Shown here piece after piece: positions 9,526-14,321 of a stretch of 14,321 nucleotides of DNA. The DNA is from an uncultured Mycoplasma sp. (GTDB lineage Bacteria > Bacillota_I > Bacilli_A > Mycoplasmatales > Mycoplasmoidaceae). Within the stretch, counting starts at the first letter, position 1; each line of letters opens with the position of its first letter. Location: NCBI GenBank assembly GCA_947177535.1, contig CAMWUV010000003.1, positions 1-14,321 on the forward strand, read 5' to 3'. The notes beneath the pieces are model-generated. The model was not told where the DNA came from. It did no database searches and saw only the letters and a list, made by a program, of their open reading frames with translations. The translations under genes were made by a program, and so were the position numbers.

Positions 9526-10695
9526 TTAATTTGAATTATTTATATCTCAATTTTCTAAAAGAGTAATTTGATTTTTATATTTGTTTTTAGTGTCATTAAT
9601 TTTTGCAGAATCATATTTATCACTATTTATTAATTCTGAAATTTCTTTACTAGATTCACTAGTTTTATTAATATTCAATTCATTTTTACTATCATTAAAA
9701 AAGAAAATTGGAACAATTTGTTTATCTCTTAATGTTTCTGTTCATGTTACATCAGGATGTTCATTACTATCATTATTATTAGTATCAACATCATTGTTAT
9801 TGTTATTTTCTGTATTAGTTTTAAGATCATTTTCAGAATAAGCTAAAGTTAATGAAAAATCAAAATTTAATGTTAGTCACATACTATCTTTAATAGAATC
9901 AATATTAAAAGTTTTCTCTGATGATGATCAAGATCCTGTTTTTAAAATCATTTCTTTTACTTTATCAATACTCAGTGTTCCTTGATTAGGATCATTATTT
10001 GCAGCATTTCAATAACCAAATTTAAAACCTATTTTAAAAGTATTATTTGATTTATATGTGTACATACCACCTTCTGATATATTTTCGTCCCAAACTAATT
10101 TATTGTTATTGTTTCCACTAGTTGAATTAGTAGAAACTTGTGGAAAAAAACTTTGATTAGAATTAGTAACTTTTATACCAATTTCTGTTACTCCAAATCT
10201 AATTGATTCTTTCCCTTTTGACAAAACATTTGCTCAACTATATATGAATTGCTCTAATAAATCATTATCACTACTTGAAATAATTTCATATTCTTTTAGT
10301 CCATCAATGTTACCATCTCTAAAATCCATATTAAATAAATTTGATAAATTAATTGTATAGTCCAATAAAGGATATAAAACTGTCTGTCATGAATAAGAAC
10401 TATAAATACTTAAATCTGAGTTTGATTCACTTTCCTGAGTTGGAATAATAGATGAACTAGATGAAAAACCAAAATTATTAAATTTAAATCCATTAAAAAT
10501 ATCACTATATCCAGCAGAAGTTTTCTCACTATCATTTTCACCAACATTAATCATAGTGTTATCTTGATAATTTGAATAAACTTTAGCATAAATTCCAAAT
10601 AAATTTTGAGCAGATGAAGCACAAGAAGACATTGTCAATGTTCCCAATGCAACAGCAGAACCACTAAACAATAATTTAATAATTTTTTTTTTCAT
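9526..10695 (-). CDS. Putative surface lipoprotein, Asn/Ser-rich, 389 aa
   Basis: The N-terminus is a type II signal peptide: MKKKIIKLLFSGSAVALGTL, then a lipobox-like TMSSC with Cys25 as the lipid anchor. The lipobox is relaxed, as often in mycoplasmas. The mature part is low in Cys and has Ser- and Asn-rich stretches: SSSSSII near residue 80, NSTSGNNNN around 185, and an acidic Asn linker (297-311). Several TGA Trp codons are read through. I do not recognise the family. It should be anchored on the outer face of the membrane; binding or antigenic roles are only inference. The ATG at 10695 has AAGGA (10702-10706) 6 bases upstream and a TATAAT at 10720-10725. Ten A residues directly follow the ATG. 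ung follows 37 bases after its stop. Confidence 0.82.
9763..9807 (-). repeat. Asn-codon trinucleotide-rich stretch in the lipoprotein
   Basis: Minus-strand AAT/AAC codons repeat to give five Asn, then DVDT, then three Asn, D, S, N (residues 297-311). It is an imperfect microsatellite. Length changes by threes would keep the frame but vary the exposed linker. Confidence 0.6.
10683..10692 (-). repeat. A10 homopolymer just after the lipoprotein start codon
   Basis: The minus strand reads ATG followed by ten A residues and TT, encoding Lys-Lys-Lys-Ile. Loss or gain of one A would shift the frame a few codons from the start, so expression could switch on and off by slippage. No other coding A-run of ten was seen here. 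Confidence 0.6.
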
Positions 10696-10701
10696 TATTT
10701 A

Positions 10702-10725
10702 TCCTTTTAAGTCTAATTAATTATA
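10702..10725 (-). promoter_or_regulatory. Promoter -10 and ribosome site for the lipoprotein gene
   Basis: TATAAT on the minus strand (10720-10725) precedes AAGGA (10702-10706), which is 6 bases before the ATG at 10695. No clear -35 element is present. Upstream lie two copies of TTTATTTATT (10741-10760). Initiation here would give a leader of about 15-20 bases. Confidence 0.5.
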
Positions 10726-10775
10726 ATATTAGTTAGATAATTTATTTATTTTTATTTATTGAATAAAAAATTAAT

Positions 10776-12203
10776 TTATTTTTCTTTTTCTAAATATGTA
10801 CTATGTTCTTTATCAAAAGTAAAAAAACAGCTTCCTGTAGCACCATTTCTATTTTTAGACAAAATAAACTCTACATCTACTAAAAAATTTTTATTAGGTT
10901 CATCTAAAAAAACATCATCTTTATTTGTTTCTTCAGGATTTGTAACATAACTTAAAAAACAAACCATATCAGCATCTTGTTCAATTGAACCTGACTCTCT
11001 CAAGTCAGAAAGCATTGGTCTAGCATTTGGACCTCCTCTTCTTTCTTCAATTCTTCTAGAAAGTTGAGCAATTGAAATAATAGGAACTTGGAATTGTCTT
11101 GCTAATTTTTTTAATGTTCTAGAAATTTCAGCTACCTCTTGTTGACGATTCATTCCTACATTATTTTTTGAATTAATTTTCAGCAATTGTAAATAATCAA
11201 TAACTACTAATCTTATATTTTTACTATTTGAAATTTGCTTCAATTTTGATTGAATATCAATTAAAGTTAAATTGCTAGAATCATCTATATAAATTGGTAA
11301 ATATTTTAAAATATTTGAACCCATGTGCAATGAAGCTTGTTCAGTTTGATTTAAAATTTTTTTCATTGGATTAACATTACTTGTAATAGCTAACATTTTT
11401 TGACAAATTTGTTCTTTGCCCATTTCAATAGAAAACATTAACACAGCTTCTTCTTTAGCTTTTAAATCTTCACTACTATTTTTTTCATTTTTTAATTGCA
11501 AAATTTTAGCAACAGAAATCAAAAAATTAATTGCTAAAGTTGTTTTTCCCACACCAGGTCTAGCTGCCAAAATTATTAAGTCACCATTTTTAAAACCATT
11601 AGTTAAATAGTCTAAATTTTCATATCCTGATCTAATTCCATCAAAATCATAATTTTGTTCTCTTATTTGAATTAATTTCTTATTAAAATCATCAATAATT
11701 TTACTAATTCCTTCAATTTCTTGACTCTTTTTAGATCCAGCAATATCAGCAAATTCTTTTTCCAGTTCTCACAACTTTTCTTGTGCATTAATTAAATCTA
11801 AATCAGTACTTTTTAAAGTGTTTGAAAATTCATTAATCTTTCTTTTTATAGATGCATTTTTAACTATTTCAATATATTGTAAAATACTTTGCTGATATGA
11901 ATAAATAGAAGAAACAGTTGCAAGATAATGTTCAAAATGTTTGAAATCTAATGATTTATTTTCAGTATTTTTTATGTAATCTAAAATTGTAAAAAAACTT
12001 ATTTCTTTATTGTTTTCTCTAAATAATGATGCAATTTTAAAAATAATTCTATTTTCTAATTCTAAAAAATCTGAAGTTGAAAGATGTAAAAAAATATCAT
12101 CAACATCTTTGTCATTATTAATAACAGCAGATATGATAATTTTTTCTATTTCTTTTATATACTCATTATCAGTTTCTAAAAAAATAGTGTCTTGATCATT
12201 CAT
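10776..12203 (-). CDS. dnaB: Replicative DNA helicase DnaB
   Basis: This hexameric helicase unwinds DNA at the replication fork and interacts with primase. The 475-residue product has the normal two-domain layout: an N-terminal helical domain (about 1-150, starting MNDQDTIFLETDNEY), a linker, then a RecA-type ATPase. Walker A is ARPGVGKTT (Lys220), the catalytic Glu260 is in SIEMG, Walker B is VVIDYLQLL (Asp336), followed by the SIAQLSRRIEER region and the Arg finger area SKNRNGATG (Arg452). A charged insert of roughly ten residues (about 237-250) separates Walker A from SIEMG. One TGA Trp codon joins the halves. I chose ATG 12203; a TTG upstream at 12236 lies within a terminator. The ATG lacks a Shine-Dalgarno and sits 9 bases after a TATAAT, so the mRNA may be leaderless. 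Confidence 0.95.
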
Positions 12204-12212
12204 AACATTTAA

Positions 12213-12218
12213 ATTATA
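12213..12218 (-). promoter_or_regulatory. Candidate -10 box for dnaB
   Basis: Perfect TATAAT on the minus strand, 9 bases before the ATG at 12203. A transcript from it would begin at or within a few bases of the ATG. It is directly downstream of the terminator at 12227-12257. No -35 match is evident. Confidence 0.5.
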
Positions 12219-12226
12219 TTTCAAAT

Positions 12227-12257
12227 AAAAAAACAACTGTTTTAAAGTTGTTTTTTT
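12227..12257 (-). terminator. Intrinsic terminator of the tig-C-like gene
   Basis: A perfect 12-bp inverted repeat, AAAAAAACAACT (12227-12238) and AGTTGTTTTTTT (12246-12257), with loop GTTTTAA. It begins four bases after the stop codon of the upstream minus-strand gene. The dnaB start codon is only about 24 bases further on. Confidence 0.82.
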
Positions 12258-12260
12258 TAC

Positions 12261-12893
12261 CTATTTCCCTATATTAACATTTCCAGCTGGAGGAGGAGTT
12301 TGATCTTTTAAAGGAACTTGACGATTTAATATATTTTGAATAGTTAAAGAAATTTTGAACTTACTAATAACTCATTGAGTAATTTTTTCTTCTAAAATTA
12401 TGTCTTTAATTTCTTCAAATTTATCTTTATTAGTCAAAAATTCATTTACTGAATTATTTGTAGATCTATAATATTGATCTAGATATTTTTTTGCATCATC
12501 ATCACTTACTTGAATTTTATTTTCATTTGCTAAAACTTTAAAAATCAATCCTTTTTGAATAAGTTTTTTAGCTAAATCTTCAGATTGAGAATCATTTAAA
12601 CTTTTCATAGATTCTTTTAACTTGTTTTTAAAAGATTGAACCTCAGTATTATCAAAATTAAATTCAAATAAACCAACTAAATATTTCATCACTTCATTAA
12701 AAGCATTTTCTTTAATAATAATGTGATCAATTTGGTTTCTTACAAAATTATCTGAAGCATCTTTATAAACTGATTTAATTTTTTGTACATGCATATCTAA
12801 TACTTTTGGGTCTGCAAAAAGTTGTTCAATAATAAATTGCTTATTATAATCAATACGAAATTTTTGTTTTGCTGTAGATTTAAAAGTAATCAT
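12261..12893 (-). CDS. Protein resembling only the C-terminal domain of trigger factor
   Basis: The 210-residue product starts MITFKSTAKQKFRID and has no signal peptide, ribosome-binding loop or FKBP-type domain. From about 83 to 175 it matches the pattern of the C-terminal chaperone arm of trigger factor (Tig): DLAKKLIQKGLIFKVLANEN, then IQVSDDDAKKYLDQYYR, a NEFLTNKDKFEE segment and ILEEKITQW at a TGA Trp. The first 80 residues are helical and unrecognised, and the tail (about 196-208) is Pro-rich, PLKDQTPPPAGNVN. A role in chaperoning or protein interaction is inference; a SurA/PrsA-type chaperone helix bundle is the alternative. It lies between argS and dnaB, with its own promoter. The ATG at 12893 has AAGG 11 bases upstream. 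The stop is TAG at 12261-12263. Confidence 0.65.
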
Positions 12894-12933
12894 ATTTTGT
12901 TTTACCTTCTTTACTAATTAACAATATATAAAC

Positions 12934-12962
12934 ATTATATATACTAAATATATATAACACAA
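12934..12962 (-). promoter_or_regulatory. Promoter for the trigger-factor-C-like gene
   Basis: On the minus strand TTGTGT (12957-12962) and TATAAT (12934-12939) are 17 bases apart, giving a leader of about 33 bases to the ATG at 12893. The -35 keeps only the TTG core. The gap 12894-13008 is otherwise plain A/T-rich sequence, with no clear terminator after argS. Confidence 0.5.
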
Positions 12963-13008
12963 TAGATATTTATTTTGAATAAGTTTTGATGTATATAAAT
13001 TTTAAAAA

Positions 13009-14321
13009 CTAGATTTTTTCTTGTGGTTCTATATCTAATAAATTTAATCCACTATGAATCAAAAACATAACTGCACTAAGTAAAACACATCTACTTTTTT
13101 GTAAGTCCAAATTAATTTCATCTTTAATTTTAATTTCATTGTAATATGAGTGGAATAACTGCGAAACCTGAAAAAGAAAATTAGTGATTTTATTAACTTC
13201 ATATGTTTTAGCAATAGTTTCAATTAAAGTTGGATAACTTATTAAATAATTAATTAATTCTCTTTCTTTGCTTAAATTCAATAAATCTAAATTAAAGTCA
13301 GTAATTTTATTTACATTAAAATTAATTTTTTTAAACAATTGATTTATTCTTGCATAAGCATACAAAACATAATACAAATTATTATCATGAGTTTTTAATT
13401 TAAATTTGTTTACGTCAATTTCAATTTGTGTATCTGCAGTTTGAGAAACTAAAGCTCATCTTGAACTATCTGCTCCAATTGCTTCTACCAAATCTCTTAA
13501 TGTTAAAGAATTACCTGTTCTTTTTGACATTTTAAATTCTTTACCATCTTTTGTTAAACTTACCATTTGCATAATGATTACATGAATTTTATCTTTTGGT
13601 ATTCCTAAACATTCAATAGCAATTGTCATTCTGTCTACATAACTTTTATGATCAGCACCCCAAATGTTAAAAATTTTTGTAATTTTTTTATTTCTTGACA
13701 GTTTTATTTCGTGATATGCAATATCAGGTAAAAAATATGTATAATTTCCATCTTTTTTAATTAAAACTCTATCCTTGTCATCACCAAATTGTGTTGTTTT
13801 AAGTCAAATTGCATCATCTTTTTTAAAAACATATTTACTTAATTTTGAAATAACTTTATCAATTACTTTTTCTTTATATAATGTTTGTTCAGAAAAAAAG
13901 ATATCAAAATTAACTCTTAATAAGTCTAAATCTTTTTTAATAAATTCAAGCATTTTAGAAAGTGCAAATTCCTTGAAAAAATCAAAAACTTTTTTATCAG
14001 AAACTTTGTTATTTTCAAATTTAACATTTAAAAATTTATTTCCATACTTTTTTTTAATTTCTTCAGCTAGATTAACTATTTCATGTCCATGATATGAGTC
14101 TTCTGGTAGAGAAACATTTATTTTAAATAATTGCAAATATCTAATAAATGTAGATGTTGCTAATATATCTATTTGATTCCCAGCATCATTGATATAATAT
14201 TCTTTTTCAACTTTTATACCAAATTTATTTCATAAGTTTGCAAGCGTTTGACCTAAAGCAGCATTTCTTGCATGACCTATATGCAAAAGTCCTGTTGGGT
14301 TAGCACTAACAAATTCAATAT
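13009..14321 (-). CDS. argS: Arginyl-tRNA synthetase, C-terminal 436 residues (partial)
   Basis: This class I synthetase attaches arginine to tRNA(Arg). The gene runs off the right edge, so its start and about 100-120 N-terminal residues (the tRNA-binding Add-1 domain) are missing. The visible part opens at IEFVSANPTG and has the HIGH motif (14272-14283, in LLHIGHARNAALG), the KMSKS-equivalent KMSKR (13519-13533, in EFKMSKRTGN), and the helical anticodon-binding domain ending LDIEPQEKI, with TAG at 13009-13011. Several TGA codons read as Trp (for example SSRWALV and DDAIWLK), and NIWGADH uses TGG. The KMSKR variant is usual for ArgRS. It lies 115 bases upstream of the trigger-factor-C-like gene on the same strand. 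Confidence 0.97.

Noticed and set aside
10741..10760. Two tandem TTTATTTATT copies
   Set aside because: Simple A/T repeat in A/T-rich intergenic DNA, with no further copies nearby to suggest a functional array.
12204..12236. Longer dnaB start at TTG 12236
   Set aside because: It begins in the terminator loop and adds residues unlike DnaB; the ATG at 12203 fits the family N-terminus.

Overview
The window looks like a Mollicutes (Mycoplasma-type) chromosome. The DNA is very A+T rich, arginine is mostly AGA, and every long gene reads through in-frame TGA at positions where its family has tryptophan, so TGA is Trp (genetic code 4) next to a few TGG codons. The gene set is also mollicute-like: a short single-helix diadenylate cyclase, GatCAB, an ECF S-component and a lipoprotein. 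The exact genus cannot be fixed from the sequence; a Mycoplasma of the hominis or a related group is my guess.

Layout. (1) 1-312: a short doubtful ORF and an A/U-rich terminator. (2) 313-3640, minus strand: an unrecognised 141-residue gene with its own promoter, downstream of a 943-residue P2-type cation ATPase. (3) 3641-4532, plus strand: a divergent intergenic region, then a c-di-AMP synthase of the CdaM type and tRNA-Ser(GCU), the only plus-strand genes. A perfect hairpin sits against the 5' end of the tRNA. (4) 4541-4587: a 17-bp hairpin that terminates transcription from both sides; the gatB stop codon lies inside it. (5) 4581-8705, minus: a tight cluster transcribed ecfS-gatC-gatA-gatB. 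(6) 8820-10695, minus: an Asn/Ser-rich lipoprotein followed by uracil-DNA glycosylase. (7) 10776-14321, minus: argS (N-terminus beyond the window), a protein resembling only the C-terminal domain of trigger factor, a terminator, and the replicative helicase dnaB.

How the genes work together. GatCAB, ArgRS and tRNA-Ser serve translation; GatCAB makes Gln-tRNA(Gln) and/or Asn-tRNA(Asn) by amidating mischarged tRNA. DnaB and Ung serve replication and uracil repair, relevant in so AT-rich a genome. CdaM and the P-type ATPase, transcribed divergently, may both bear on ion homeostasis, but that link is inference. The FolT-like S-component would bring in a vitamin (folate is the family guess) with an ECF energizing module not in this window. 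Most of the window is core mollicute housekeeping. The less ordinary points are the trigger-factor-C-like protein before dnaB, the S-component fused transcriptionally to gatCAB, altered ion-site residues in the ATPase, a slippage-prone A10 tract at the start of the lipoprotein gene, and an apparently leaderless dnaB. I found no CRISPR array, IS element or clear new defence system.
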